64,000 nt of DNA from Arenimonas donghaensis DSM 18148 = HO3-R19. Its GTDB lineage: Bacteria; Pseudomonadota; Gammaproteobacteria; Xanthomonadales; Xanthomonadaceae. Location of the stretch: the NCBI RefSeq assembly GCF_000743535.1, contig NZ_AVCJ01000034.1, positions 1 through 64,000 on the forward strand, written 5' to 3'. Both the position numbers and the translations under genes were made by a program. Below, in pieces: positions 10,453-21,001 of this stretch (its first letter is position 1; each line of letters begins with the position of its first letter). The notes beneath the pieces are model-generated. The model was not told where the DNA came from, did no database searches, and saw only the letters and a program-made list of their open reading frames with translations.

Positions 10453-11214
10453 CTAGAGGTCCGCGGGTGGGGCGCGGCCCGCGCGGATCGACAGCGGCCA
10501 GCTGACCTCGCGCACTGAACCCGGATCGCCCCAGGCCTCGGCAAAACGCAGCTCGAGCTCGGTGACCGCATCGCGGCCGGTTTCCGCCAGATAGCGCTGG
10601 CTCGCCGACCAACTGCGCAGGTAGGCCAGGTACTGGGCCTGGGTCCAGGGCTGGCGCATCCGAAAGCGGGGGATGTCGCCCACGGCCTCGAAAGGGAAGG
10701 GCAAGTGCCGGTAGCCGTCTTCGACATGGCGGCGCTCGGGCGGCCAGTACGCGCCGAGGCGGTCGTCGTAGAGCACGTCGAACACCGTGTCCACGTCCGG
10801 GTCCACGCGCGAGCGGCCGTAGCACCACAGCGCGCAAAGCCCCCCGGGTTTGAGCACCCGCAGGGCTTCGAGGCAGAAGCGTTCCTGGTCGAACCAGTGG
10901 TAACACTGCGCGGCCGTCACCAGGTCGGCCGTGTGCGTTTGCAGCGAGCAGCGTTCGGCGCTCTCCACGTGCCAGGTCACGCGCGGGTGTTCGGGCGCCG
11001 CGGCGACCTGGGCGGCGCTGGCATCGGAGGCATGCACCTGGTCGAACCATTGCGCCAGCGCCAGGCTGGCCTGGCCGTTGCCGCAGCCCACGTCGCAGGC
11101 CAGCCCGTGCTGCCGGGACTGGTCGGCCAGCCACTGGAAAAGTTCGCGCGGATACGTCGGACGTGCCGAGGCGTAGTCGGTCGCATGGCCGGAAAAATGA
11201 TCCTTGAATTCCAT
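10453..11214 (-). CDS. Class I SAM-dependent methyltransferase
   Basis: This is a small-molecule-type methyltransferase; the substrate is unknown. The 253-residue protein has SAM motif I CDVGCGNGQAS near residues 40-50. A post-I acidic residue in VHASDAS, the motif AAQCYHWFD and the motif VLKPGGLCALW follow in order. The start at MEFKDHFSGHA was chosen because this N-terminus is typical of the family and GAGG lies upstream; longer frames exist. It is followed downstream by the REP palindrome and convergent with the H1-like gene. Confidence 0.85.
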   Translation of the reverse strand: MEFKDHFSGHATDYASARPTYPRELFQWLADQSRQHGLACDVGCGNGQASLALAQWFDQVHASDASAAQVAAAPEHPRVTWHVESAERCSLQTHTADLVTAAQCYHWFDQERFCLEALRVLKPGGLCALWCYGRSRVDPDVDTVFDVLYDDRLGAYWPPERRHVEDGYRHLPFPFEAVGDIPRFRMRQPWTQAQYLAYLRSWSASQRYLAETGRDAVTELELRFAEAWGDPGSVREVSWPLSIRAGRAPPADL

Positions 11215-11240
11215 GCCTCGTCCCCTGCCTGGTGCCTGGC

Positions 11241-11786
11241 TTAAAGCGGTTCCTCGCGCCACTGCCCCGGGCGCAGGCCCTCGAGACGGTGCGGGCCCAC
11301 CGCGATGCGCAGCAGGCGCAGGGTGGGCAGGCCAATGGCGGCGGTCATGCGCCGCACCTGGCGGTTGCGGCCTTCGGTGATGGTGAGCTCGATCCAGCTG
11401 TCGGCCACCGTCTTGCGCTGGCGCACCGGCGGTTCGCGCTTCCAGAGCCAGTCCGGGGCACCGACCAGCTTCTGGGCCTTGGCCGGCCGGGTGGTGCCGT
11501 CCTTGAGCTCGACGCCCTGGCGGATGGCCGCGAGCTGTTCCTCGGTGGCATCACCCTCGACCTGGGCCAGGTAGGTCTTGGGCCAGTGGAACTTGGGCGA
11601 GCTGATGCGGGCGATCAGCGGGCCGTCGTCCGACAGCAGCAGCAGGCCTTCGGAGTCCTGGTCGAGTCGTCCGGCGGCGTAAACCCCCTCGGGCAGGTCG
11701 AAGCCCGCCAGCGTGGGCCGCGGCGGCACCGTCTTGTCCGTGAACTGGCTCAGTACACCGTAGGGCTTATTGAAGGCGATCAGCAT
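11241..11786 (-). CDS. rluE: 23S rRNA pseudouridine synthase, RluE type
   Basis: This is an RsuA/RluE-family pseudouridine synthase; RluE modifies U2457 of 23S rRNA. The 181-residue protein lacks the N-terminal S4 domain seen in RsuA and RluB, which fits RluE. The catalytic motif GRLDQDSEGLLLL carries the active Asp near residue 43. KTYLAQVEG and EGRNRQVRRM follow. It is divergent from the ABC exporter with 67 bases between starts. Confidence 0.9.
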   Translation of the reverse strand: MLIAFNKPYGVLSQFTDKTVPPRPTLAGFDLPEGVYAAGRLDQDSEGLLLLSDDGPLIARISSPKFHWPKTYLAQVEGDATEEQLAAIRQGVELKDGTTRPAKAQKLVGAPDWLWKREPPVRQRKTVADSWIELTITEGRNRQVRRMTAAIGLPTLRLLRIAVGPHRLEGLRPGQWREEPL

Positions 11787-11853
11787 CCGCCCATTCTACG
11801 CCGCATGGGAAAATGCTGCCGGGGCCAGGACCGGCCCCGCACAGGGAACCCCC

Positions 11854-13620
11854 ATGACCCGCGAACACCCACTGCGCCGGCTCGCCGGATTCGCCCGCCC
11901 CCACCGCGCAAGCGCCGTGGCCGCCACGGTCTACTCGGTGCTCAACAAGTTCTTCGACGTGCTTCCCGAGCTGCTGATCGGCGTGGCGGTGGACGTCGTG
12001 GTGAACCAGCAGGACTCCTTCCTGGCCGGCCTGGGCGTGCCCGACCCGCTGCACCAGCTCTACCTGCTGGTGGCGCTGTCGATCCTGGTCTGGGGCCTCG
12101 AGTCGCTGTTCGAATACCTGCTGGCGGTGAGGTGGCGTGGACTGGCGCAGGAGCTGCAGCACGCCCTGCGCCAGGCGGCCTACGGCCACCTCCAGCGGCT
12201 GCCGCCGGCGGTGATCGAACGCGAACGCAGCGGCCGGCTGATGGCGCTGATGAACGAAGACGTCAACCAGATCGAACGCTTCCTCAACACCGGCGCCAAC
12301 GACCTGATCCAGGTCGTGGTCTCCTCGCTGCTGGTCGGCGCGGTGTTCTTCGCGCTCACCGCCAGCCTGGCGGCGCTGGCGATGCTGCCGATCCCGCTGA
12401 TCCTGATCGGCGCGTTCTGGTTCCAGAAGCGGCTGGCCCCGCGCTACGCGGCGGCCCGGGAAGCCGCCGCCACGGTGTCGGCGCGGCTGAACAACAACCT
12501 GGCCGGCATGGCCACCATCCAGGCCTATACGGCCGAGGACTTCGAGGCCGAACACCTGCGCCAGGCCTCCGACGGTTTCCGGGCCCGCAATGCCGACGCC
12601 ATCCGTTTCTCGGCGGCGATCACGCCGGTGATCCGCATGGCGATCCTGGCGGGTTTCGTGGCGACCCTGCTTTACGGCGGCATGCTCACCCTGCGCGGCG
12701 ACCTTGGCGTCGGCAGCTATTCGGCCCTGGTCTACCTGACCCAGCGCCTGCTCTGGCCGCTGACGCGGCTGGCCGACATGGTCGACCTCTACCAACGCGC
12801 CATGGCCTCGGTGAACCGGGTGATGGACCTGCTCGACACGCCCGTGCCCGTGCGCGGCACCGACCCGGTGCCGGCCAACGCCCGCGGCGAACTGGTTTTC
12901 GAGGGCGTCGGCTTCGACTACGGTGGCCGGGTCGCGGTGCGCGACATCAACCTGCACGTTCCCGCCGGTTCCACCGTGGCCCTGGTCGGGGGCACCGGCG
13001 CCGGCAAGTCCACGCTGCTCAAACTGCTGCTGCGATTCCTGGACCCCAAGCAGGGGCGGCTGCTGCTGGACCAGGCCGACGTGGCCGCCATCGCGCCGGC
13101 GGCGCTGCGCCGGACGGTGGGCTACGTCGCCCAGGAGCCTTTCCTGACCGACGGCACGGTCGCCGACAACATCGCCTACGGCGAGCGCCAGCCCGACCGC
13201 GAACGCGTCGAAGCCGCAGCCCGCGCCGCCGAGGCGCACGCCTTCATCGCCGCGATGCCGCGCGGGTATGACAGCGAAGTGGGTGAGCGCGGCGGCAATC
13301 TCAGCGGCGGCCAGCGCCAGCGCATCGCACTCGCGCGCGCCTTGTACCGCGACCCGAAGGTGCTGGTACTCGACGAAGCGACGTCGGCGGTGGACAACGA
13401 AACCGAAGCCGCCATCCAGCGCTCGCTGGCGCGTGCCGCCCAAGGCCGCACCACCCTGGTGGTGGCGCACCGGCTGAGCACCGTGCGCCATGCCGACGTG
13501 ATCCACGTGATGGACGCCGGCCGCATCGTCGAGTCCGGCAGCCACGACGAGCTGCTGGCCCGCAACGGGGCCTACGCCGCGCTGTGGCGGCTGCAGACCG
13601 GCGAGGTCATCGAACTGTAG
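11854..13620 (+). CDS. ABC transporter, fused permease and ATPase
   Basis: This is a half-size ABC exporter of the MsbA/lipid A-exporter-like type. The 588-residue protein has six membrane segments in the first 330 residues. The ATPase domain has Walker A GGTGAGKST near 380, the signature LSGGQRQRIALARAL, and Walker B VLDEATSAVD. The start is the ATG at MTREHPLRRLAGFARPH, the first residue of a typical family N-terminus. The TAG stop lies inside the REP element that follows. Substrate unknown. Confidence 0.9.
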   Translation: MTREHPLRRLAGFARPHRASAVAATVYSVLNKFFDVLPELLIGVAVDVVVNQQDSFLAGLGVPDPLHQLYLLVALSILVWGLESLFEYLLAVRWRGLAQELQHALRQAAYGHLQRLPPAVIERERSGRLMALMNEDVNQIERFLNTGANDLIQVVVSSLLVGAVFFALTASLAALAMLPIPLILIGAFWFQKRLAPRYAAAREAAATVSARLNNNLAGMATIQAYTAEDFEAEHLRQASDGFRARNADAIRFSAAITPVIRMAILAGFVATLLYGGMLTLRGDLGVGSYSALVYLTQRLLWPLTRLADMVDLYQRAMASVNRVMDLLDTPVPVRGTDPVPANARGELVFEGVGFDYGGRVAVRDINLHVPAGSTVALVGGTGAGKSTLLKLLLRFLDPKQGRLLLDQADVAAIAPAALRRTVGYVAQEPFLTDGTVADNIAYGERQPDRERVEAAARAAEAHAFIAAMPRGYDSEVGERGGNLSGGQRQRIALARALYRDPKVLVLDEATSAVDNETEAAIQRSLARAAQGRTTLVVAHRLSTVRHADVIHVMDAGRIVESGSHDELLARNGAYAALWRLQTGEVIEL

Positions 13621-13694
13621 GAGCGCCTTCAGGCGCGAAGCCCTGCTTTGCCAAAGGCAAAGTCAACGGATTCGCGGCTAAAGCCGCTCCTACA
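13616..13694. repeat. REPIN, GTAGGAGCG family
   Basis: Two inverted arms, TGTAGGAGCGCC... (13616-13640) and ...GCCGCTCCTACA (13671-13694), flank a small internal hairpin (CTTTGCC-AAA-GGCAAAG, 13646-13662). The first arm supplies the TAG stop of the ABC exporter. Related elements are at 38161, 49526 and 54102. Confidence 0.88.
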
Positions 13695-13706
13695 GCGGGT
13701 CGGCGG

Positions 13707-14615
13707 TTACTCCGCGGCGGGCTTCACGAAGCGCAGCGTCATGCGGTCGCTCTCGCCGATCGCGGCGTACTTGGCGCGGTCGGCTTCATCGTGGTTGTTG
13801 CCCGGCGGCAGCGTCCAGACGCCATTGGGGTGGTCCTTGGTGTCGGCCGGGTTGGCGTTGATCTCGCTCTTTTCCTCGAGCACGAAGCCGGCGGCTTCGG
13901 CCAGGCCGATCACGTAGTCCTCGGGCAGGTAGCCGGAGGTCTTCACCTCGGCCAGGGACTTGCCGGCGGCGGCGCGGTGTTCGACCACGCCCAAGACGCC
14001 ACCTGGTGCCAGCACGTCGTAAAAGGACTGGAACATCGCCGCCTCGTTGCCGGCCATCACCCAGTTGTGCACGTTGCGGAAGGTGAGCACGACGTCGGCC
14101 GAACCCGGCTCGCCGATGACCGGCGCCTTCGGGTCGACCTCCACCAGCGTCGCCTCGCCGTAGACGTCCGCGCGCGCCGCCAGCTTCTCGCGCAGCTTGG
14201 TGTTGGCATTGGTGTAGTACTCCTGCGCACGCTCGTTGCCGGACTGCGCGGGGTCGTTGATCACACCGATGTAGCTGCCCTTTTCGCCCGGCAGTGCGGC
14301 CAGGATTTCGGTGTACCAGCCACCGCCCGGGGAGATCTCGACGATGGTCTGGCTGGGGCCGACCCCGAAGAAGGCCAGGGTTTCCCGCGGGTGGCGCCAG
14401 TCGTCGCGGGCGACGTTGGCCGGATCGCGCCAGTCGCCGGCCAGCACGGCGTCCATCGGATCGGTCTGGGCGTCGCGGTCGGTGTGGGCGCCCATCTCGG
14501 CGGTTTCGGCGGGCTCAGCTTCCGGTGCCGGAGCAGGGGCCGGTTCGGAGCCGCAGGCGGACAAAAGCAGGCCGGCAGACAGGGCGAGGGCAAGCGACGA
14601 CATCAACGGACGCAT
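13707..14615 (-). CDS. Methyltransferase-like lipoprotein (COG4798 type)
   Basis: The 302-residue protein begins with a lipoprotein signal peptide ending LLLSACG, so it should be anchored in the periplasm. A Pro/Ala/Glu-rich linker of about 30 residues follows. The rest resembles a class I methyltransferase fold, with VEISPGGGWYTEIL in the SAM-motif position near residue 92 and VLTFRNVHNWV and VLAPGGVLGVVEH further on. An exported SAM-type domain is puzzling because SAM is cytoplasmic. Whether it is an active enzyme is not known. Confidence 0.75.
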   Translation of the reverse strand: MRPLMSSLALALSAGLLLSACGSEPAPAPAPEAEPAETAEMGAHTDRDAQTDPMDAVLAGDWRDPANVARDDWRHPRETLAFFGVGPSQTIVEISPGGGWYTEILAALPGEKGSYIGVINDPAQSGNERAQEYYTNANTKLREKLAARADVYGEATLVEVDPKAPVIGEPGSADVVLTFRNVHNWVMAGNEAAMFQSFYDVLAPGGVLGVVEHRAAAGKSLAEVKTSGYLPEDYVIGLAEAAGFVLEEKSEINANPADTKDHPNGVWTLPPGNNHDEADRAKYAAIGESDRMTLRFVKPAAE

Positions 14616-14707
14616 GGTGGACTCCGGAGTGATAGACGAGCCGCGAGGCTAGCACGGCCCGCCGTTAACGACCCGTCGTGGCGGGCCCAGTCACCCTCCC
14701 GTGTGGT

Positions 14708-17674
14708 CTAGAGCTCGCATCCCTGGATTTCACCAAGTGGCTGAACCTGATCGAAGCTGGTCCAACTGCCTTCCACATTGCCCACGAATCCAATGTCGGA
14801 GAAAACCGATCCCAACGTTCCCGAGCTGAAATCGAACTCGGTGACGCCGGCCGATCTCACCTGCAGAAGGGGGGCCAGTTTGGGTTGCGCCAGGCACAAT
14901 GGGCACGGACCGGCAGTTTGCCGCACCCCGGAATCGATCGTCGCGAGATAGGGTGTCAGGGTCTCCGCACTTGCGAAGCGCGGAAATCCCTTGGCGTCGT
15001 AGATGAAGGACGCGACATACACGTAGCCATTCTCCCAAGTCTGGACCGAATAGCCGGAGCCTGACCGTTCAGGGTCGAACCAGTTTCCGCTGGAATCGAG
15101 AATCCCGCCCGAACTCTCCAGGCAGCCCCGGCCGAGGGACTGCATGGGCTCCGAGCCGGTGTCGCCTTCCAGATTGAAGGTCCAGGTGAAGGCGTCCCGC
15201 CCCGTCGGCGTCAGGATGACGTTGCCTACCTCGTGCAAGGTGCTCGTGCCCTGGCTCCAATGAGAACGGTAGAGAGGAGCGCTCCAAATGCCATCGGCCC
15301 CGGGGGCTGGCCCTTGCGCGTAGTACCAGGTCGGCGAGAAGTCGCGGAAATAGGTATACCAAAGCGCGGACCACTGGTCGCCCGCCGGATAGACGAATAC
15401 ACCGTGACCGCTACGGGAAGGATTGAAGTAACTTCCGGACCTGACCTCGGGCGCAGCCGCCGTGACGGTGGCCATGAGGGTCAGGTCGGCGGCCATCGCG
15501 CCCTGGTTGTTCGCGACCACGTACCATCGACCCGGCTCAAGAGTTGGGCCGACGATGAGCGCCCCCTGCTGGTCACCGTTCCTGGTGGTGAAGCGGTGTG
15601 AAGCGAGAACGGGGTCCGGACTGATGGCGATATTGGCGTCCGGCCAGGGCGTGGCCGGTGCTGGCACACGCACGAGCCGCACTTCCATTTCACCCGCGCT
15701 TTGACCCGTCACCAGCAGGGACTGGGCACCGACAGGAACATCGACGAAGAGCTTTCGAAGTTCCTGTCCGGCATCCAGGCGAAAGGTCTCCGCCGTGCCG
15801 TTGGATAGCGCGTAACTGGGCCGGTTGACGGTCAGGGGGAACGACGGCTCGCCAATGGGCATCTCGTCGCGCCAAAGCTGGGCGCGCACTTGAACGGGGT
15901 AAGACGGGTTCGACAGCAATTCTTCGGGAATCGGAGGAGAGATCAGCGCCTCCGGGTCCGAGAGAGGCCGGTCGCCAATCAGCCCCGCCCCGCTGGCAAA
16001 CCAGCGGACCTGGATCGACTCCGGTTCAGAATCAAGCCGGGATGCGTCGACGATGCCCTGGACGGTATCGCCCCGGTACTCCAGATGGAGAGCCCGGGTG
16101 CTCAGCATGGTGCGTTCACGATGTTTGACCAGCCTCAACGTATAACTTCCGTGAGACCCCGCCTGCCCTCGAACCCCGAATGCGGACATGGGGTTGGCAT
16201 TGCTCATGGAGAGGCATCCGCCGGCAGGTATCGAATAGTCGTTCGTGTATTCACCACCGTGCGCATACACGCTGAAAAAGACGAGCGGCCCTCCTTGGGA
16301 GCAGATGAAGCCAGTAAGGGCCGCGGGAACGTGCAGGCCGATGGTGTCAACGTCGGTTTCGCCGGAGAGGGTTCCGCTCGCATGGAAGGGCACGTCAACC
16401 AGATTCGGCGGATCAAACACCGCATCGGAGAAGTCACCGCCGGCCTGGTCGAGCTCCGCGATCGAGACGTCGTCCACGAGAACATTGCAGTTGTCGTCCA
16501 GTCCGTTCACACGTTCGATCGCGAGTGGGTTCACGTCTGCACGGGAGTCATCGCAGTCGTCGCGCCGGATGAAGCCATCTCCGTCTTCGTCCCGACAGGG
16601 CCGGAAAGCCAGTTCAAACCGCCCATTGGCGTGTACGCCCGGACCCGCGCCCCATGGGAATATCTGGTTAAGGCAGCTGGGATCGCTCCGGGTGGCTGCT
16701 GCAAGCCCGGCCAACATCGCGTCGTTCCTCGCTTCCGATGTATTCGCGACGAGCAGACCCTGGCGGGACTCTTGCACACCCTGGCGGACCCAGTCCCGAA
16801 CTTCAGTAGGCTTCATGTAGCTCGAGAGCGAAACCATGAAACTTCCGATGTGGTGAAAATGAGCCCACACGTATCCACAATCCCATTGCGGAATCGGATT
16901 GGCCAGGCAGCGCGACCAACTGAACGTCGGCAAGGCCACCAATGATTCCCATTGGTCTATCGCCTGCTGGTAATAGTGGCTCCAGTGCCAGTCGCTCGTC
17001 ACCGTGTAGCGCGACTGCTTCCGAAGAAACCACGAATCGATGAACGTCGTCCAGGCATGGAGTTCGTCGTAGCCGTAGTCCCAGTGGTCGATCGGATCAA
17101 AGTTGTGGGCGAGCTCGTGACTCCAGACGTAGGGGAGAATGTCTACGTCCAGCTCCGGATCTTCGAGAACGCTGTTGGAATACTCGCTGGAGTCCCCTGC
17201 AATCCGACCCATCCCGATGAAGTTCGGGTCGTTCGGGAGGATCGCGAACACCTGCTTTCCAGCCGGGTCACGCGACTGCACCGGTTCCCAGCCCATCAGG
17301 TCGCGATAGGCGAGATAGAGGATGTCGAGGCGATCCACCAAGGCGCGCAGGTGGCGATCAGTGACTAGGTGCTCACGCGGGTTCTCCACCGGCAGAAGCA
17401 CGGTGACGTAGAAGCCATCAAACCGCTTCGCGCGGTAGCTCTGTACGGGCTTGGTGAACGTCGTGTAGTCGACCAACGCACCCCAACAGGGTGAGCATGG
17501 CGCGTCCCTGTGGACGATCGACAACGCCTTCGCGACCTTCCGGTGGTCGATGGCATCGTTGAGCAAGGCGGGAGGTTGCGCATCGGGATCGACCGGGGTG
17601 TATGCGTCTGTGGGTGCTGTCCACAGGACCAGCCCGGTCAGAGCGAGGCCAATCATAAGAATGCGACGGATCAA
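14708..17674 (-). CDS. Large secreted HExxH protein with MopE-type metal-binding motif
   Basis: The 988-residue protein starts at TTG, seven bases after GGGGGA, giving a good signal peptide (MIRRILMIGLALTGLVLW...TDA). HELAHNFDP at 186-194 is a zinc-metallopeptidase-like HExxH. An Asp-rich stretch near 360-398 (DEDGDGFIRRDDCDD, then NGLDDNCN) is the MopE-type putative metal-binding motif. Two C-terminal modules begin YFNPSRSGHG (about 747) and WFDPERSGSG (about 860), each with aromatic beta-rich sequence. GC content looks lower and codon use less biased than in its neighbours, which suggests transfer. Proteolytic activity is inferred from the motif only. Confidence 0.7.
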   Translation of the reverse strand: MIRRILMIGLALTGLVLWTAPTDAYTPVDPDAQPPALLNDAIDHRKVAKALSIVHRDAPCSPCWGALVDYTTFTKPVQSYRAKRFDGFYVTVLLPVENPREHLVTDRHLRALVDRLDILYLAYRDLMGWEPVQSRDPAGKQVFAILPNDPNFIGMGRIAGDSSEYSNSVLEDPELDVDILPYVWSHELAHNFDPIDHWDYGYDELHAWTTFIDSWFLRKQSRYTVTSDWHWSHYYQQAIDQWESLVALPTFSWSRCLANPIPQWDCGYVWAHFHHIGSFMVSLSSYMKPTEVRDWVRQGVQESRQGLLVANTSEARNDAMLAGLAAATRSDPSCLNQIFPWGAGPGVHANGRFELAFRPCRDEDGDGFIRRDDCDDSRADVNPLAIERVNGLDDNCNVLVDDVSIAELDQAGGDFSDAVFDPPNLVDVPFHASGTLSGETDVDTIGLHVPAALTGFICSQGGPLVFFSVYAHGGEYTNDYSIPAGGCLSMSNANPMSAFGVRGQAGSHGSYTLRLVKHRERTMLSTRALHLEYRGDTVQGIVDASRLDSEPESIQVRWFASGAGLIGDRPLSDPEALISPPIPEELLSNPSYPVQVRAQLWRDEMPIGEPSFPLTVNRPSYALSNGTAETFRLDAGQELRKLFVDVPVGAQSLLVTGQSAGEMEVRLVRVPAPATPWPDANIAISPDPVLASHRFTTRNGDQQGALIVGPTLEPGRWYVVANNQGAMAADLTLMATVTAAAPEVRSGSYFNPSRSGHGVFVYPAGDQWSALWYTYFRDFSPTWYYAQGPAPGADGIWSAPLYRSHWSQGTSTLHEVGNVILTPTGRDAFTWTFNLEGDTGSEPMQSLGRGCLESSGGILDSSGNWFDPERSGSGYSVQTWENGYVYVASFIYDAKGFPRFASAETLTPYLATIDSGVRQTAGPCPLCLAQPKLAPLLQVRSAGVTEFDFSSGTLGSVFSDIGFVGNVEGSWTSFDQVQPLGEIQGCEL

Positions 17675-17729
17675 GCGTGTTCCCCCAGGAGATTTCAACG
17701 TTCGGCGCTCGCGAGCCCGCCACAAGCCG

Positions 17730-20053
<2,324 letters not shown>

Positions 20054-20074
20054 GCGGCCAGGGGTGGACGCCCG

Positions 20075-21001
20075 CTAGTCGGCGTCCACCCAGCGGGCCC
20101 GCCCGGCGTCCTTCGCGCGGTAAAGCCGTTGGTCGGCAAGCGTCATCAAGGCGGCCAGGTCACCGCCGGTGGCCGGCTCTACCGAAGCAAGACCCGCACT
20201 CAGGCTCAGGTAGCCCAGCGGGGAGGAAGCGTGGGGCTCCTGCAGGGAGTGCACGGCCTCCAGCAGGCGGGCAATCAGCGTCCGGGCGCCCTCGGCGTTG
20301 GTATTGGGCATCAGCAGGGCAAACTCCTCGCCGCCCAGCCTCGCCACGGTATCGCCAGCGCGCGTACACAGCTTTCGAAAGGTGTCGGCGAGCAGCCGCA
20401 GGGCACGATCACCGCCGTCATGCCCGTAGTAGTCGTTGAAGGCCTTGAACCAGTCCACGTCCAGGATCGCCACCGACAGGGGCAGGCGCAAGCGACGGCA
20501 GCGGCGCCATTCGCGCGAAGCATGGGCATCGAACGTGCGCCGATTCGCCAGGCCGGTCAGCGCGTCGGTGCCGGCCAGTTCACGCAGGCGATCTGCCTGT
20601 TGTTTGAACTTGATGTGCACGGCGACGCGGCGCGCAAGCGTAACGGGGTGCACGGGCTTGCTGACGAAATCGACGCCGCCGGCGTCCCAGCACGCCAGCT
20701 CATCGTCTTCGGAAGATCCGCTCGTGATGAAGATCACGGGAATGTCGGCCGTGCCCGGGTCCTGGGCCAGGCGACGGCAGGCTTCCAGTCCGCTCATGCC
20801 CGGCAGCACCACGTCCATCAGGATCAGGTCCGGATGCTGGCTGGCCGCGATTTTCAGTGCGGCTTCGGCCCGGGTGGCCAGGCGAAGGTCGTAGGACTCG
20901 CCCAACAGTCCGGCAAGCAAGCGCAGGTTGCCGGGATCGTCATCCACCACGAGCAGCACCGGGCGGCCATTCGACGGCGGGGGCGGAGCCGTGGGGATCA
21001 T
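20075..21001 (-). CDS. Response regulator diguanylate cyclase (REC-GGDEF)
   Basis: This is a two-domain output protein that should make c-di-GMP when phosphorylated. The receiver domain (about 10-130) has VVDDDPGN and the phospho-acceptor Asp in LILMDVVLPG. The GGDEF domain (about 150-308) has an intact active site, RLGGEEF. A product-inhibition I-site RAGD lies exactly five residues before GGEEF. The start overlaps the hybrid kinase stop by four bases (ATGA), so the two are translationally coupled. The kinase ends in an HPt domain, which makes this the natural phosphorelay target. Confidence 0.92.
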   Translation of the reverse strand: MIPTAPPPPSNGRPVLLVVDDDPGNLRLLAGLLGESYDLRLATRAEAALKIAASQHPDLILMDVVLPGMSGLEACRRLAQDPGTADIPVIFITSGSSEDDELACWDAGGVDFVSKPVHPVTLARRVAVHIKFKQQADRLRELAGTDALTGLANRRTFDAHASREWRRCRRLRLPLSVAILDVDWFKAFNDYYGHDGGDRALRLLADTFRKLCTRAGDTVARLGGEEFALLMPNTNAEGARTLIARLLEAVHSLQEPHASSPLGYLSLSAGLASVEPATGGDLAALMTLADQRLYRAKDAGRARWVDAD

